DNA of 56,498 bases from Microcoleus sp. FACHB-DQ6 (lineage in GTDB: Bacteria; Cyanobacteriota; Cyanobacteriia; Cyanobacteriales; Microcoleaceae). Shown here one piece after another: positions 8,937 through 18,601 of the stretch. The position numbers and the translations under genes were made by a program. Each line of letters opens with the position of its first letter. Positions within the stretch are counted from its first letter, which is position 1. Location of the stretch: assembly GCA_014695175.1 (NCBI GenBank), contig JACJNV010000220.1, positions 1 through 56,498 of the forward strand, in the 5' to 3' direction. The notes below the pieces were generated by a model, which saw only the letters and a program-made list of their open reading frames with translations, was not told the DNA's origin and ran no database searches.

Positions 8937-9659
8937 TTATTCCACATTGAAAACACAATAAGGAAAATTAGTTATCACGCAAACCGCTGACCCCAAATTC
9001 GTACCTCGCAAGTTGGCACGTTGCAAATCTGCCTGCCGCACGTTATTCGCCGCATCAATATTTGTCCCGGTCAATTGAGCCCCAGGAAGCCTAGTATTTG
9101 ACAAAATAGCATTCTGCAAATTAGTATCGCGCACATCGGCGAAAGACATATCCGCTCCGCTTAAATTTGCACGATGCAAATTAACTCTAAACAACAGGGA
9201 ACGCCTCAAATCGGCATTCGACAAATTAGCTTGCAGCAGATAAGCTTCCCCCAGATTGGCATTAAAAAGTTTAGCACCGCGCAAATCCGCACTCGTCAGA
9301 TTCGCTCGCCCCAAAAAAGCATTAGACAAATCCGCATTTCGCAGATTAGCACCATTCAATTCAGCACCGTACATCTCCGCATTAACTAAGTTAGCATTTG
9401 CCAAATTAGCATCACTTAAATCCGCTTCTAGCAAATTAGCTTCATAGAGATTTGCTCCGCTTAAATCCGCTCCTCTTAAATTAGCTCTGTACAAGCTAGC
9501 CTTGAACAAATCAGCATTTCTCAAGTCACAGCCCTCGCACTCTTTACTTTCCAGCAATTGCCTAACATGATCTGGATTTTGAGCTTTAACGGGAGCTGGC
9601 AGCCCAAACAAAGCTAAACAGGCCGTTACAGTTGCCAAGAGTTTAAGTTTCACAAACAA
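8937..9659 (-). CDS. Secreted pentapeptide-repeat protein
   Basis: The 240-residue protein has a signal peptide (about 1-26, ending PVKAQN). A short CxxC segment (CEGCDLRNADL, about 40-50) follows, then about 30 A(D/N)LXX repeats to residue 225. Such repeats fold into a right-handed square beta-helix. The Cys pair before the first repeat (and two more near the C-terminus, VCVITNFPYCVF) may be disulfide-linked in the periplasm. Secreted pentapeptide proteins are common in cyanobacteria and their function is mostly unknown. It stands alone, with a heptamer repeat array downstream. Confidence 0.85.
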   Translation of the reverse strand: MFVKLKLLATVTACLALFGLPAPVKAQNPDHVRQLLESKECEGCDLRNADLFKASLYRANLRGADLSGANLYEANLLEADLSDANLANANLVNAEMYGAELNGANLRNADLSNAFLGRANLTSADLRGAKLFNANLGEAYLLQANLSNADLRRSLLFRVNLHRANLSGADMSFADVRDTNLQNAILSNTRLPGAQLTGTNIDAANNVRQADLQRANLRGTNLGSAVCVITNFPYCVFNVE

Positions 9660-9814
9660 ACCTCACTGCTACTTCAAACAAATTATACTAGCAAACTGTA
9701 GACTTGAAACCGATATCCTTCTCTCTTTTCTCTTGCTCTGCGTTCTCTGCGCCCTCTGCGGTAAATCTTCAAAAAAATGATTCGCAGCTAAGGATTTAGA
9801 CCAGCTTCCAGCAA

Positions 9815-9831
9815 GGCGGGCTTTGCCCGCC
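9815..9831. terminator. GC-rich hairpin at the pgk 3' end
   Basis: A perfect 7-bp stem, GGCGGGC-TTT-GCCCGCC, lies 14 nt beyond the pgk stop codon. Read along the pgk transcript it is followed by TTGCTGG, without a long T tract, so it may be a terminator or a stabilising 3' hairpin. The sequence is also a common dispersed repeat in cyanobacteria. Confidence 0.45.
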
Positions 9832-9844
9832 CTACTTAACTTAA

Positions 9845-11044
9845 TTAAGCTTCATCTAAAGCAGCAACACCAGGCAATTCCTTACCTTCGAGCAGCTCCA
9901 AACTAGCACCGCCACCCGTAGAAATGTGGCTCATTTGTTCACCTAAATTCAACTGTTCAACAGCAGCCACCGAGTCACCACCACCGATAATTGTGGTAGT
10001 ACCAGTTTTAGTAAGTCCAGCTAAAGAATGAGCGATACCTTCAGTTCCCACAGCAAACTTCTCCATCTCAAACACGCCCATCGGCCCGTTCCAGATGACA
10101 GTTTTGCAATCGGCCAAAGCATCTTGGAAAGTTTTTACTGAATCCGGGCCGATATCCAAACCCATCCAACCGTCGGGGATGCTTTCAACAGAGACAGTTT
10201 GAGTGTTAGCATCAGCAGCAAACTTGTCAGCAACTACCACATCAGTAGGTAACAGAAAAGCAACTCCCCGTTCCTTCGCCTTAGCTTCCAAAGACTTAGC
10301 CAGTTCCAGCTTGTCCTCTTCCACCAAAGACTTGCCCACGTTCAAGCCGCGAGCTTTGTAGAAGGTGAAAACCATGCCACCGCCCAACAGCAGTTTGTCG
10401 CACTTTTCGAGCAGTTTTTCAATGACTCCAATCTTGCTGGAAACCTTAGAACCGCCGATTATAGCAGCTAAAGGACGCTGAGGATTGTCGATCGCACTGC
10501 CGAGATATTGCAGTTCCTTTTCCATCAAAAACCCAGCCACAGAAGGACTCAGATACTTAGTAACGCCCTCAGTAGAAGCGTGAGCCCGGTGAGCCGTACC
10601 AAAAGCATCATTGACATACAAATCGGCCACAGAAGCTAAATTCTTAGCAAATTCCGGGTCGTTTGCCTCCTCCTCTGGGTAGAAGCGCACATTTTCTAGC
10701 AAAACCACATCGCCATCTTGCATCGCGGCGACTGTAGCAGCGACTTCATCGCCGATGCAGTCATCAGTCTTTTTGACTTCTTTACCCAACAATTCCGACA
10801 GCCGTTTAGCAACCGGTGTCAAGCGCAACTTCTCCGTCACGCCCTTGGGACGGCCGAAGTGGCTGCACAAAATCACCTTAGCGCCCTTGGACGCTAAATC
10901 TTGAATTGTCGGCAGAGCCGCCCGGATGCGAGTATCATCGGTGATATTGCCGTTGTCGAGCGGCACGTTAAAGTCCGCCCGCACCAATACCCGTTTGCCC
11001 GATAAGTCCGATGCCGATAAATTTGCTACAGTTTTTTTTGTCAC
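9845..11044 (-). CDS. pgk: Phosphoglycerate kinase
   Basis: The 399-residue protein has the normal length. It makes ATP from 1,3-bisphosphoglycerate in glycolysis and uses ATP in the reverse direction in the Calvin cycle. Family motifs are intact: RADFNVPL (22-29), SHFGRPKG substrate loop (61-68), [37 protein letters not shown] and [10 protein letters not shown]. The start is a GTG at 11044 preceded by AGGAGG at about 8-9 nt, a strong ribosome site. It is divergent from the usp gene, with about 180 bases between them, and ends in the hairpin at 9815-9831. Confidence 0.97.
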   Translation of the reverse strand: MTKKTVANLSASDLSGKRVLVRADFNVPLDNGNITDDTRIRAALPTIQDLASKGAKVILCSHFGRPKGVTEKLRLTPVAKRLSELLGKEVKKTDDCIGDEVAATVAAMQDGDVVLLENVRFYPEEEANDPEFAKNLASVADLYVNDAFGTAHRAHASTEGVTKYLSPSVAGFLMEKELQYLGSAIDNPQRPLAAIIGGSKVSSKIGVIEKLLEKCDKLLLGGGMVFTFYKARGLNVGKSLVEEDKLELAKSLEAKAKERGVAFLLPTDVVVADKFAADANTQTVSVESIPDGWMGLDIGPDSVKTFQDALADCKTVIWNGPMGVFEMEKFAVGTEGIAHSLAGLTKTGTTTIIGGGDSVAAVEQLNLGEQMSHISTGGGASLELLEGKELPGVAALDEA

Positions 11045-11227
11045 AGGATTAACCTCCTAATATGTGTGTTTTTGTGGAATTCCGTTGAAATGGCGGCACT
11101 GGTCACTTGCACTTGGGCCTCGGACGCATTCAACCGCGTCCGTACAAAAAACGGAAGATGAAACAAACGGCACTGATTGGCTCAACGTAAACATTTTATC
11201 GGAGTCCGCGTCCCGGAGATGCGCAGT

Positions 11228-11641
11228 ATGTTCAAGACTGTCTTATTTCCTGTAGATCAAAGCCGAGAAGCCCGCGAAGCTGCCGAAAAGGTGGTCAATA
11301 TCGTGAAAACCTACGCCTCTCGCTTAGTTATTCTCTCGGTAGTCGAGCCCCCAGCCGAGGAGGCCGACGCCCCCGCGCGAGAGGTGATGACTTCCCCCGA
11401 AGCAGTCGCCAAACTTCTTTCTGAGGCCCAATCGATGTTTTCCCAGCAGGGAATTGAAGCTGAAATCATCGAACGGGAAGGCAAACCTGCTTTCACGATT
11501 TGCGATGTGGCTGACGAAATTGGGGCCGATTTGATTGTGATGGGCTGTCGGGGGATGGGTTTAACCGATGAGGGGGCGTCTGACAGCGTTACCAATCGGG
11601 TGATCAATCTGTCTCCTTGTGCAGTTTTGATTGTGCCTTAG
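11228..11641 (+). CDS. Universal stress protein (UspA family)
   Basis: The 137-residue single-domain Usp has an N-terminal strand MFKTVLFPVDQS, a GREGKPAFTICDVADE-like middle part (EREGKPAFTICDVA) and the ATP-binding C-terminal motif GCRGMG-x(9)-SVTNRVI. The motif G-2x-G-9x-G-(S/T) is close to the ATP-binding consensus, so nucleotide binding is plausible. The frame opens upstream at 11177, but the domain begins at the ATG at 11228, which has CGGAG 9 nt upstream. Its promoter shares the intergenic region with pgk. Confidence 0.85.
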   Translation: MFKTVLFPVDQSREAREAAEKVVNIVKTYASRLVILSVVEPPAEEADAPAREVMTSPEAVAKLLSEAQSMFSQQGIEAEIIEREGKPAFTICDVADEIGADLIVMGCRGMGLTDEGASDSVTNRVINLSPCAVLIVP

Positions 11642-11767
11642 TCAGTTGACTGTTGTCAGTTGACTGTTGACCGTTGTTATCGGTAGTTGTTAGTTGTCAT
11701 TCAACCAATAACAACTAACAACTGACAACTAACGACTAACTAACTAATAACTAATAACTAATAACTA
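11642..11767. repeat. Heptamer-like tandem repeats forming an inverted pair
   Basis: Short degenerate repeats of the type GTCAGTTGACT / TTAGTTGTCA lie on the left and ACAACTAACAACTGACAACTAACGAC on the right, ending in four copies of TAACTAA. The left and right halves are complementary, so the RNA could form a long imperfect hairpin between usp and the GTPase gene. This class of short tandem repeats is common between genes of filamentous cyanobacteria. Confidence 0.6.
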
Positions 11768-12622
11768 ATGAAAATTCAATGGTATCCCGGTCACATTGCT
11801 AAAGCTGAACGGGCATTAAAAGAACAGCTAAAGCGGGTAGATGTGGTGCTCGAAGTTCGAGATGCCCGCATTCCATTGGCTACTTTTCACCCCCAAATGC
11901 CGAGCTGGGTGGGCGGCAAGGCGCGAGTCTTGGTCATCAACCGCATGGATATGATTACGCCTCGATCGCGCGAGGCGTGGGAAACATGGTTTGAGGCCCA
12001 GGGGGAAACTGCGTATTTTACCAATGCCGAGCACGGTCACGGAGTAGACGCTGTGGCGGATGCGGTGCAGAATGCTGGGGTGCAGCTAAATAAAAGAAGG
12101 TTCGATCGAGGTATGCTGCCCCGTCCAGTCCGCGCAGTGGTAATGGGATTTCCCAATGTCGGAAAATCTGCTTTAATTAATCGGCTGTTAGGGCGGAGAG
12201 TGGTGGATAGTGCCCGCAGAGCTGGAGTAACTAAATCGCTCCGATGGATTCGTATTTCCGACGAAATTGAATTATTAGACGCCCCCGGAGTGATCCCAAC
12301 CCGAATTAACAATCAAGAAAATGCCATAAAATTAGCTATTTGCGAAGATATTGGCGAAGCAGCTTACGACAATCAGCTAGTAGCAGCAGCGATGGTAGAT
12401 TTGCTCCAAGGGCTGCAAGCGGCGGATGAGACTTTGATATCAATATCTGGTTTCAAATCCAGGTATAAATTAGATCCAGCTTCTAGTAATGGTGAAGATT
12501 ATTTGCACGAGGTAGCAAAAGACAGGTATAAAGGAGATGTCGAACGAACGGCGCGGCAGATGTTAAACGATTTTAGAACTGGTGTTTTGGGTCAACTTAC
12601 TTTGGAGTTGCCGCCGGCTTGA
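11768..12622 (+). CDS. ylqF: Ribosome-assembly GTPase YlqF/RbgA
   Basis: The 284-residue circularly permuted GTPase starts WYPGHIAKAERALKE, the YlqF/RbgA signature. The G motifs run in permuted order: G4 NRMD (about 58-61), then G1 GFPNVGKSALIN (about 126-137), G2 Thr in GVTKS and G3 DAPG (about 177-180). The family helps late assembly of the 50S subunit. The gene starts at the end of a tandem repeat block and no clear SD is visible before the ATG. Confidence 0.93.
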   Translation: MKIQWYPGHIAKAERALKEQLKRVDVVLEVRDARIPLATFHPQMPSWVGGKARVLVINRMDMITPRSREAWETWFEAQGETAYFTNAEHGHGVDAVADAVQNAGVQLNKRRFDRGMLPRPVRAVVMGFPNVGKSALINRLLGRRVVDSARRAGVTKSLRWIRISDEIELLDAPGVIPTRINNQENAIKLAICEDIGEAAYDNQLVAAAMVDLLQGLQAADETLISISGFKSRYKLDPASSNGEDYLHEVAKDRYKGDVERTARQMLNDFRTGVLGQLTLELPPA

Positions 12623-12641
12623 TCGGATTCGTACCCTACAA

Positions 12642-13457
12642 CTAATCAGAAATGGTATTCAATAGAGAGTTGCGGGCGCTGAGAATGTGAACTTCGTCTC
12701 CTATGTGTAATATTTTTTCTGCTGCGTGAGCTGCGACTCGTGTGTTAACTATCAGCCGACTAAAGTGATTTAAATGCCCTTTTTTTACCAAGTCAGGCAT
12801 GATTTCCTTCTGCTTGGCTGTTAGTATATTTTTAAAATTGGGATCGCCTGGTTTCGCCCCATAATTTCGCGCAGACAGGATATATGGCTGAGCCGGATTA
12901 ATAGCTTCAAATATTACTGTCCCTATTTTAAACCTAACAATTTCATCGGCTTGTGAGAAAAGTTGGTCTTCCCAAAAAGCCGGGACATCTCCTATTTCAA
13001 TATTAGCTCGCAAGCGATGGCGCATCTCGTTAACGCAAACTCTCGGAAACCAAGATGCAACTTCGGCAATTGTTTCGGTACTGATAATGCTTGGCCCTGG
13101 TGCAGCGGTATTGTCGGGAAAACCTGTCAGCAAGTTTTCAATTAACTTGACGGGGAAACCGAAGTAGTTGCTCAACCAAGATTCTATTCCCGGGCGTTCT
13201 CTATCTACATGAAAAAAAAATTCTTGTTCGGTGTCTTGTATTTTCAGGCCGGCAATTCTCTTTTTGATGTCAAAGGATAAGCGTAGAAAACAGACTCCGC
13301 TGTTGCGCTTAGTGTTAACAAATTCTCCTGCTGCATCGCAGATTGCAAAAGAGCGATCGCCTTCTAGAGCTCCGCTGGCTAGAATAGTGGCTTGACTGAC
13401 TGCTATGCCGTCAAGGGACTTGACCGGATAGATATGAATGCTGGCGACGTAGGACAT
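12642..13457 (-). CDS. MOSC domain protein
   Basis: The 271-residue protein has an N-terminal MOSC_N beta-barrel (YVASIHIYPVKSLDGI, LEGDRSFAICD) and a C-terminal MOSC domain (about 135-265; RFKIGTVIFE, NYGAKPGDPNF). MOSC proteins are predicted sulfur carriers for molybdenum cofactor or related chemistry (mARC-like). The cysteine used as the sulfur ligand in MOCOS-type MOSC domains is not evident in the usual place, so the exact reaction is open. It is convergent with the GTPase gene, with only 19 nt between stops. Confidence 0.82.
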   Translation of the reverse strand: MSYVASIHIYPVKSLDGIAVSQATILASGALEGDRSFAICDAAGEFVNTKRNSGVCFLRLSFDIKKRIAGLKIQDTEQEFFFHVDRERPGIESWLSNYFGFPVKLIENLLTGFPDNTAAPGPSIISTETIAEVASWFPRVCVNEMRHRLRANIEIGDVPAFWEDQLFSQADEIVRFKIGTVIFEAINPAQPYILSARNYGAKPGDPNFKNILTAKQKEIMPDLVKKGHLNHFSRLIVNTRVAAHAAEKILHIGDEVHILSARNSLLNTISD

Positions 13458-13699
13458 TTCGAGCCATTGATAAATTATTGTCGTTTTAGATACATTCTAG
13501 CATCCCCTGTCTGCAGAAGGATGACCGCAGTTGACTTTACTAAATAAAATATGAAGGAAATAAAAATTGGTCACTTTTTTGAAGTTTACATTGTGCCGGA
13601 GTGGCGTGTAAAGAAAAATCAAATAAGTCGGGCCAAGCTTGCGGTAGATATTATGCTATAAAATAGAAAAAATTAAACAATTGAACCGAGTTATAAGCA

Positions 13700-14410
13700 A
13701 TGACTGAAAGCGGAAATAGAGGCATGATTTCGAGACGTAATTTAATGTTGAAGGCGGGTGCAGGGATGCTGGCGGCAAGCTTGGCACCTGCGTTTTTACA
13801 AGCCCAAGCAGCAAAGGCCGAGGCAATCTCTGAGCTTACTCCTAACAGTGCTCTTAAGAAATTGATGGAGGGGAATCAACGCTACATTGAGCAAAAACGG
13901 ACATTTCCCGACCAAGCTCGATCGCGAATTGTAGAAGTAGCACAGGGTCAACATCCGTTTGCAACCATCCTGGCTTGTTCTGATTCGCGCGTTGCTCCCG
14001 AAATTATTTTCGACCAAGGATTGGGGGATTTATTTGATATCCGAGTAGCGGGCAATTTTCTCGACGATGTGGTTCTCGGAAATATAGAATATGCGGCCTT
14101 AGAATTAGGGGTGCCGCTATTAGTAATTCTGGGTCACGAACGCTGCGGTGCTGTCAAAGCAGCTTTAGATGGCCAAGCTGTGCCTGGTCACATTAGCACT
14201 TTGGTGGCGGCGATTAAACCGGCAGTTGATTCGACCAAAGGTCAAACAGGCGATGCGTGGGATAACGCAGTCAGAGCTAATGTGAAAATGAATGTAAATA
14301 ATTTACAATCCTCGTCGCCTATTTTAGCGGAAGCAGTCAAAGCGGGCAAGCTTAAAGTTGTTGGGGGTCGCTACGATTTGGATAGCGGCAAAGTAGAGAT
14401 AATTGCTTGA
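13700..14410 (+). CDS. Beta-carbonic anhydrase with Tat signal peptide
   Basis: The 236-residue beta-class carbonic anhydrase interconverts CO2 and bicarbonate. Zinc ligands and the Asp-Arg pair are visible: Cys93, Asp95, Arg97 in ACSDSRVAP; His146 and Cys149 in LGHERCGAV. The N-terminus holds a twin-arginine signal (SRRNLMLKAGAGMLAASLAPAF, Arg12-Arg13; likely cleavage after AKA around residue 40), so it should be exported folded to the periplasm. This layout resembles cyanobacterial EcaB-type enzymes. Export suggests a role in external inorganic carbon supply or pH rather than in the carboxysome (inference). Confidence 0.93.
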   Translation: MTESGNRGMISRRNLMLKAGAGMLAASLAPAFLQAQAAKAEAISELTPNSALKKLMEGNQRYIEQKRTFPDQARSRIVEVAQGQHPFATILACSDSRVAPEIIFDQGLGDLFDIRVAGNFLDDVVLGNIEYAALELGVPLLVILGHERCGAVKAALDGQAVPGHISTLVAAIKPAVDSTKGQTGDAWDNAVRANVKMNVNNLQSSSPILAEAVKAGKLKVVGGRYDLDSGKVEIIA

Positions 14411-14533
14411 TTTTGCTGGTTGCATCTCATATCTTGGAATATTTTTAATGAACAGGCAAAATGACTGTTCCACAATCCGAGAATTTGATTGTAGGGTGGG
14501 CATCCTGCCCCCCCATAGAAGCCATAATTTCAA

Positions 14534-15730
14534 TTACATTAAACCCATTTCTTGTAGTCCCCGGCGCAGGCGTTCTGCTTCAAATGGGCGACGCTGTTCG
14601 TGAAGGGCGATCGCTCTTTTGAATTCTGCTAAACTCTCTGGCATTTTGCCAATTTTCAGCAAGGCTACTGCCAAGTTTTGATGAGCTTCGGCGTGTTCGG
14701 GATCGATTTTTATCGCTTGTCGGTAATAGGCGATCGCATGTGATAAATTTCCGGCTGCTTTCAGCGTCAGCCCTAAATTGTAGTGACCTGCTGCAAAATT
14801 GGGGTCAATTTTTAAAGCTGCTTTGTAAGCTTTTTCAGCAGATTTCAAATCTCCTTCCTCTTTGAGCAAATTGCCCAAATTATTGTAAGCACCCAACTTG
14901 AGGGGCGGGAACACATTTGTATTAATTGCGGCTTGATAGTGTTCTTTTGCTTTGGCAAACTGCTGCTGCTGGCGATAAGCAATTCCCAAATGATAGTTGA
15001 GTTCGTAAACAATAGAATCATCTATGACCTCGGCAGTCAAGCCTTTGGTTAATAAATTAATTCCCCGCCCGAGTTGCCCGGTTTCTACATACAAAGCGCC
15101 TAATTTGCTACAAGCATAAGCATCGTTTGGATAATAAGCTATATAGCGTTCCATTGCTGCTTGAGCTTTTTGGAATTTACTTTTTGCGGCGATCGCATCT
15201 TTTTGATAACCAGAGTGCCAAATCGCCACATCGGGGAGAGAAGCTATTTTCCAATTTGGTTCCCTGTGCACAATCTCAGCCACGCTGTCGTCTACCATTG
15301 CGTGGTAAGGGCGAGAAAAGCGGATGTCGAGGCGATTGCGAAACAAGCGCGACACTAGGGAATAGGGAGATTGAGAGGCACCGATTTCTTGGCGGATGAG
15401 ATTGATTAGCAGCAGTTGATCGCTCGCAATTGCCTGCTTAATTTGAGGTTGAATCTCCGGTACCAAAACCTCATCGGCATCCAACACCAAAATCCAGTCG
15501 CCCTGCGCGTGCTTCAGACACTCATTGCGCGCCGCTGCGAAGTCGTCGCACCATTCAAACTCATAAACCCTCGCCCCGCATTCTCGGGCAATTTCACGGG
15601 TGCGATCGCCCGATCCCGTATCCACCACCACTATTTCGTCCACAACACCCTTAACGCTGTCCAAAGTCCGCGACAGTGTTGCCTCTTCATTCTTCACAAT
15701 CATGCACAGAGTCAGATCCATCGGGCGCAA
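14534..15730 (-). CDS. Family 2 glycosyltransferase with TPR repeats
   Basis: The 398-residue protein has an N-terminal GT2 domain (about 3-230; LCMIVKNEEATLSRTLDS, DxD-type LDADEVL) and at least four TPR units in the C-terminal half (about 165-380; AYNNLGNLLKEEGDLKSAEKAYKAAL-type). Cytosolic GT2-TPR proteins transfer sugar from a nucleotide donor, but the acceptor cannot be inferred. Related TPR-glycosyltransferases occur in cyanobacterial exopolysaccharide or glycan loci. No such locus is visible here. It is convergent with the carbonic anhydrase gene. Confidence 0.85.
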   Translation of the reverse strand: MRPMDLTLCMIVKNEEATLSRTLDSVKGVVDEIVVVDTGSGDRTREIARECGARVYEFEWCDDFAAARNECLKHAQGDWILVLDADEVLVPEIQPQIKQAIASDQLLLINLIRQEIGASQSPYSLVSRLFRNRLDIRFSRPYHAMVDDSVAEIVHREPNWKIASLPDVAIWHSGYQKDAIAAKSKFQKAQAAMERYIAYYPNDAYACSKLGALYVETGQLGRGINLLTKGLTAEVIDDSIVYELNYHLGIAYRQQQQFAKAKEHYQAAINTNVFPPLKLGAYNNLGNLLKEEGDLKSAEKAYKAALKIDPNFAAGHYNLGLTLKAAGNLSHAIAYYRQAIKIDPEHAEAHQNLAVALLKIGKMPESLAEFKRAIALHEQRRPFEAERLRRGLQEMGLM

Positions 15731-16021
15731 ACTTTCCTCATTTCACAGAAATATTGTAAATTTTTTAACCACCAAAACACAAAAAGTCCCAGAAAAGATT
15801 CTCCTATTTCCCTTTTGGTTTGAGCATAAGTACCTTTCTTCCCTAGAAAAAGTGGGTTAACTCTTTTGAGATATTAAAAAGCCTCAAACTGGGACGATTC
15901 ATGAGAAATCCTACCACTTTCGGTTCCTCCCTACGGTAGAGGTGAGGGCCCGATAGCGGTTGTTATTCTAAGAACATAAGACAAGGCACAAGAAAAGTTT
16001 AAGTATTCAGGAGAAAAAGAC

Positions 16022-16294
16022 ATGGGCGGTATTATTGCTTGGATTGTTTTAGGACTCATTGCTGGTGCGATCGCCAAAGCCATTTATCCGGGAACTCAAG
16101 GTGGCGGTTTTCTGGCAACAACAGGTTTAGGAATTTTGGGCGCCCTAGTGGGAGGTTTTCTAGGTCAACAGTTGCTGGGGACGAGCGGGGGAGCATCCTT
16201 CGGAGCAATAACTCTACCCAGCATAGCTTTTGCAGTCGTAGGTGCGATCGTTCTACTTTTCGTCTGGGGATTGTTAACTCAGCGTGCAGCATAA
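16022..16294 (+). CDS. GlsB/YeaQ/YmgE family small membrane protein
   Basis: The 90-residue, Gly-rich protein has three membrane segments: IIAWIVLGLIAGAIAKAI, TTGLGILGALVGGFLGQQL and LPSIAFAVVGAIVLLFVWGL. This matches the transglycosylase-associated/GlsB stress protein family. The enzyme name is historical; there is no known catalytic site. An AGGAGAAA lies about 6 nt before the ATG. A strong terminator follows at 16339. Confidence 0.88.
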   Translation: MGGIIAWIVLGLIAGAIAKAIYPGTQGGGFLATTGLGILGALVGGFLGQQLLGTSGGASFGAITLPSIAFAVVGAIVLLFVWGLLTQRAA

Positions 16295-16338
16295 TAAATA
16301 TTGCCAATTCCCAGTCGAGCGACTTTTAGGGTATTCAT

Positions 16339-16369
16339 AAACCCGGTTTCTGGAAGAAACCGGGTTTTT
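16339..16369 (+). terminator. Rho-independent terminator
   Basis: A perfect 13-bp stem (AAACCCGGTTTCT, loop GGA, AGAAACCGGGTTT) is followed by TT. It lies 45 nt after the GlsB-type gene. The same AGAAACCSGGTTTCT palindrome occurs at 27004-27066 and 35118-35183, so it belongs to a dispersed palindrome family used here as a terminator. Confidence 0.8.
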
Positions 16370-16523
16370 CAGTTGTTTGTAGGATGCGTCAGCCTACTTT
16401 TACCAAATCCGCGTTAAAAACCCCTATCAGACTTAGCGGTTGAAACGGTTCAAGAGCAAAACTTTCGTCCGAACAGAGGGGGACTGAAGAATAAAGGGGT
16501 AAAAATCCCGGACTTGGTATTAA

Positions 16524-18344
16524 TTAATCAATCCGCAAATTGAAAGGCAAGCGAACATAAACCCCCTGCGGATCGTTCATCGACTTGATGACAGCCAATT
16601 CATCTTGCATTTTCTTAAATTCGGCCGTTAGCGGGTCGAGTTTGGCGGCTGGTTTCAAAACGTGAACGCCTGAAATTCTTTCCAAAATTCGCTCCTCCAA
16701 AGTGCGGCGTTTTGGATATTCTTCCAACTTCCAATCGTCGCCGAGTTTAGCTTGCTTCGCCGCCTCTCTGACAGCATCTTCAAGACCGCCAATTTCATCG
16801 ACTAAACCCAACTGTTTCGCGGCCGTACCAGACCACACCCTGCCTTGAGCAATTTCTTGTACCTTGTTTTTCGGCAGTTTGCGGGAGTCGGCGACTTTAG
16901 TAATAAATCGATCGTAAATGCGATCGACTATCCTCTGAATATTCGCCAATTCTTGAGGATTTTTGGGACGGGAAACCGTGTTAGTATCCGCAAAGCGGGC
17001 GGTTTTCACAACGTCCCAAGTCAGGCCGTTGTTAGCAGCCAACTTTTCGGCGTTAAACAGCATTCCAAAAACGCCGATCGAACCGGTAATCGTATTGGGT
17101 TCGGCAAAAATGCGGCTGGAACCCATCGAAATCCAATAGCCGCCGGAAGCTGCTAAATTGCCCATGGAAACGATAACGGGTTTCTTTTTGCCCGTCAGCA
17201 TAACTTCGCGCCCAATGACTTCGGCCGCCGTCGCGCTGCCTCCAGGACTGTTGACGCGCAAAACCACTGCTTTTACGTCGTTATCTTCTCTAATTTTCCG
17301 CATTTCTTGAGCGATGCGATCGCCTCCTACTTGAGTCGGGCCGCCTTCGCCGTCTACAATCTCGCCCTCGGCGTAAAGTATAGCAATTTGGTTTTTATTG
17401 TTAGCGCGAGTTGAGTTTTTATTCTCAGCAACTCTGGCGTAATTTTTCAAACTAATTTGTTTGAAAGATTTGTTTTCGCCATCGGTTCCTGTGAGTTTTT
17501 TAAGTTCAGTCGATATTTCGTCAAAGTATACAACTTTATCCACTAACTTGCTTTTTAGAGCTTCGTCAGCCATCAAAGTTCCGCCCTTATCTGCAAGCGC
17601 TTGCAGTTGCGGAACCGTCACTTTGCGACTCGGAGCGACAGTTTGCAGGTATTCTCCCCAGATATCTCCGAGCAACTTTTGAGTTTGCTGACGATTTTCG
17701 GGACTCATTTTTGTGAGCAAAAATGGCTCAACGGCTGACTTGTATTTGCCGACGCGAGTCACTTGCACTCCCACGCCGTATTTTTCCAAAGCACCGGTGA
17801 AAAACATTCCCTGACTGCTAAAACCGTTAATTTCCAAAGCGCCGTAAGGATTGACGGCAATTGTATTAGCAACGGAACCGAGGTAATAATCTCGCTCGTT
17901 CCAGTCCATCTGGTAAGCAAAAATGGGTTTTTTGGCATCTCGGAAACGCTGCAAGGCCGATCGAACTTCTTTGAGATTTGCAAACCCGCTGCTGCTCGAC
18001 TCCGAGCTGCCTTCGAGATAAAGGCCAACGATTTTCGGGTCTTTTTTCGCATATTCGATCGTGTCTAAAACAGTCCGCAGCGTCACTGTATCGCCGGAAT
18101 CTTCCGAAAGCACTTCTTCAATCGCCGCGCCAGTGCTACGGCTCGGTTTGCTGTCGGTGATATTTAAAGAAAGGTCTAATACCAATACCGACTTATCTTT
18201 AACTTGCGGGCCCGAATCCTTAGACGACGATGCCGCCATAGCAATTAGCACTACCAGTCCTCCCAATCCGATGCTGCCCAGCAGCAGCAGTCCTAGGAAG
18301 GTTCCCAGTAAACTTGCACAGGTATATTTTAGGAAATCTTTCAT
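16524..18344 (-). CDS. sppA: Signal peptide peptidase SppA (protease IV, long form)
   Basis: The 606-residue protein has the two-domain 67K form. It has an N-terminal membrane anchor (about 9-37), then two ClpP/crotonase-like halves. The catalytic Lys-Ser dyad is Lys202 (GKYKSAVEPF) and Ser400 (GNLAASGGYW), spaced as in E. coli SppA (209/409). It degrades cleaved signal peptides in the membrane; cyanobacterial homologues have also been linked to thylakoid protein turnover under light stress. It is a single gene, with heptamer repeats in its upstream region. Confidence 0.95.
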   Translation of the reverse strand: MKDFLKYTCASLLGTFLGLLLLGSIGLGGLVVLIAMAASSSKDSGPQVKDKSVLVLDLSLNITDSKPSRSTGAAIEEVLSEDSGDTVTLRTVLDTIEYAKKDPKIVGLYLEGSSESSSSGFANLKEVRSALQRFRDAKKPIFAYQMDWNERDYYLGSVANTIAVNPYGALEINGFSSQGMFFTGALEKYGVGVQVTRVGKYKSAVEPFLLTKMSPENRQQTQKLLGDIWGEYLQTVAPSRKVTVPQLQALADKGGTLMADEALKSKLVDKVVYFDEISTELKKLTGTDGENKSFKQISLKNYARVAENKNSTRANNKNQIAILYAEGEIVDGEGGPTQVGGDRIAQEMRKIREDNDVKAVVLRVNSPGGSATAAEVIGREVMLTGKKKPVIVSMGNLAASGGYWISMGSSRIFAEPNTITGSIGVFGMLFNAEKLAANNGLTWDVVKTARFADTNTVSRPKNPQELANIQRIVDRIYDRFITKVADSRKLPKNKVQEIAQGRVWSGTAAKQLGLVDEIGGLEDAVREAAKQAKLGDDWKLEEYPKRRTLEERILERISGVHVLKPAAKLDPLTAEFKKMQDELAVIKSMNDPQGVYVRLPFNLRID

Positions 18345-18354
18345 TAGATAATTG

Positions 18355-18600
18355 GTAATTAGTGATTAGTTATTAGTCATTAGTCATTAGTTATTAGTGA
18401 GAGCAAATCCGGCTAAAGCGGAATGATACCGAGCGTGTGAGCGGGAGGCTCCCACTGCACTCGGAAAAATATTATTCCGATGCCAGCGGAAACAAAATTA
18501 TTGGTAATTCCTGCAACTAGGATTTAGCTGATTTGCTGTCGTTAGTTATTAGCTAATGACTTTTGAGTGCTGACTAATGACTTTTGACTCCTGACTCACT
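18355..18600. repeat. ATTAGTC-type heptamer repeats flanking a non-coding stretch
   Basis: 18355-18401 holds repeats of TTAGTCAT/TTAGTTAT with a 7-nt period, and 18530-18598 holds TTAGTTATTAGCTAATGACTTTTGA-type repeats, partly as inverted copies. The 130 bases between them contain a short inverted motif (GGCTCCCACTGCACTC / AATGATACCGAGCG) but no gene. The promoter of sppA must lie here, on the minus strand. Confidence 0.5.
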
Positions 18601-18601
18601 T

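Noticed and set aside
9174-9447. Open frames opposite the pentapeptide-repeat gene
   Set aside because: The periodic codon pattern of the pentapeptide repeats leaves the other strand open. The product is a meaningless QI/S repeat.
11642-11767. Possible CRISPR-like array
   Set aside because: The repeats are about 7 nt and directly adjacent, without unique spacers. The same is true for the arrays at 8748, 18355, 43246, 46085, 53529 and 54848.
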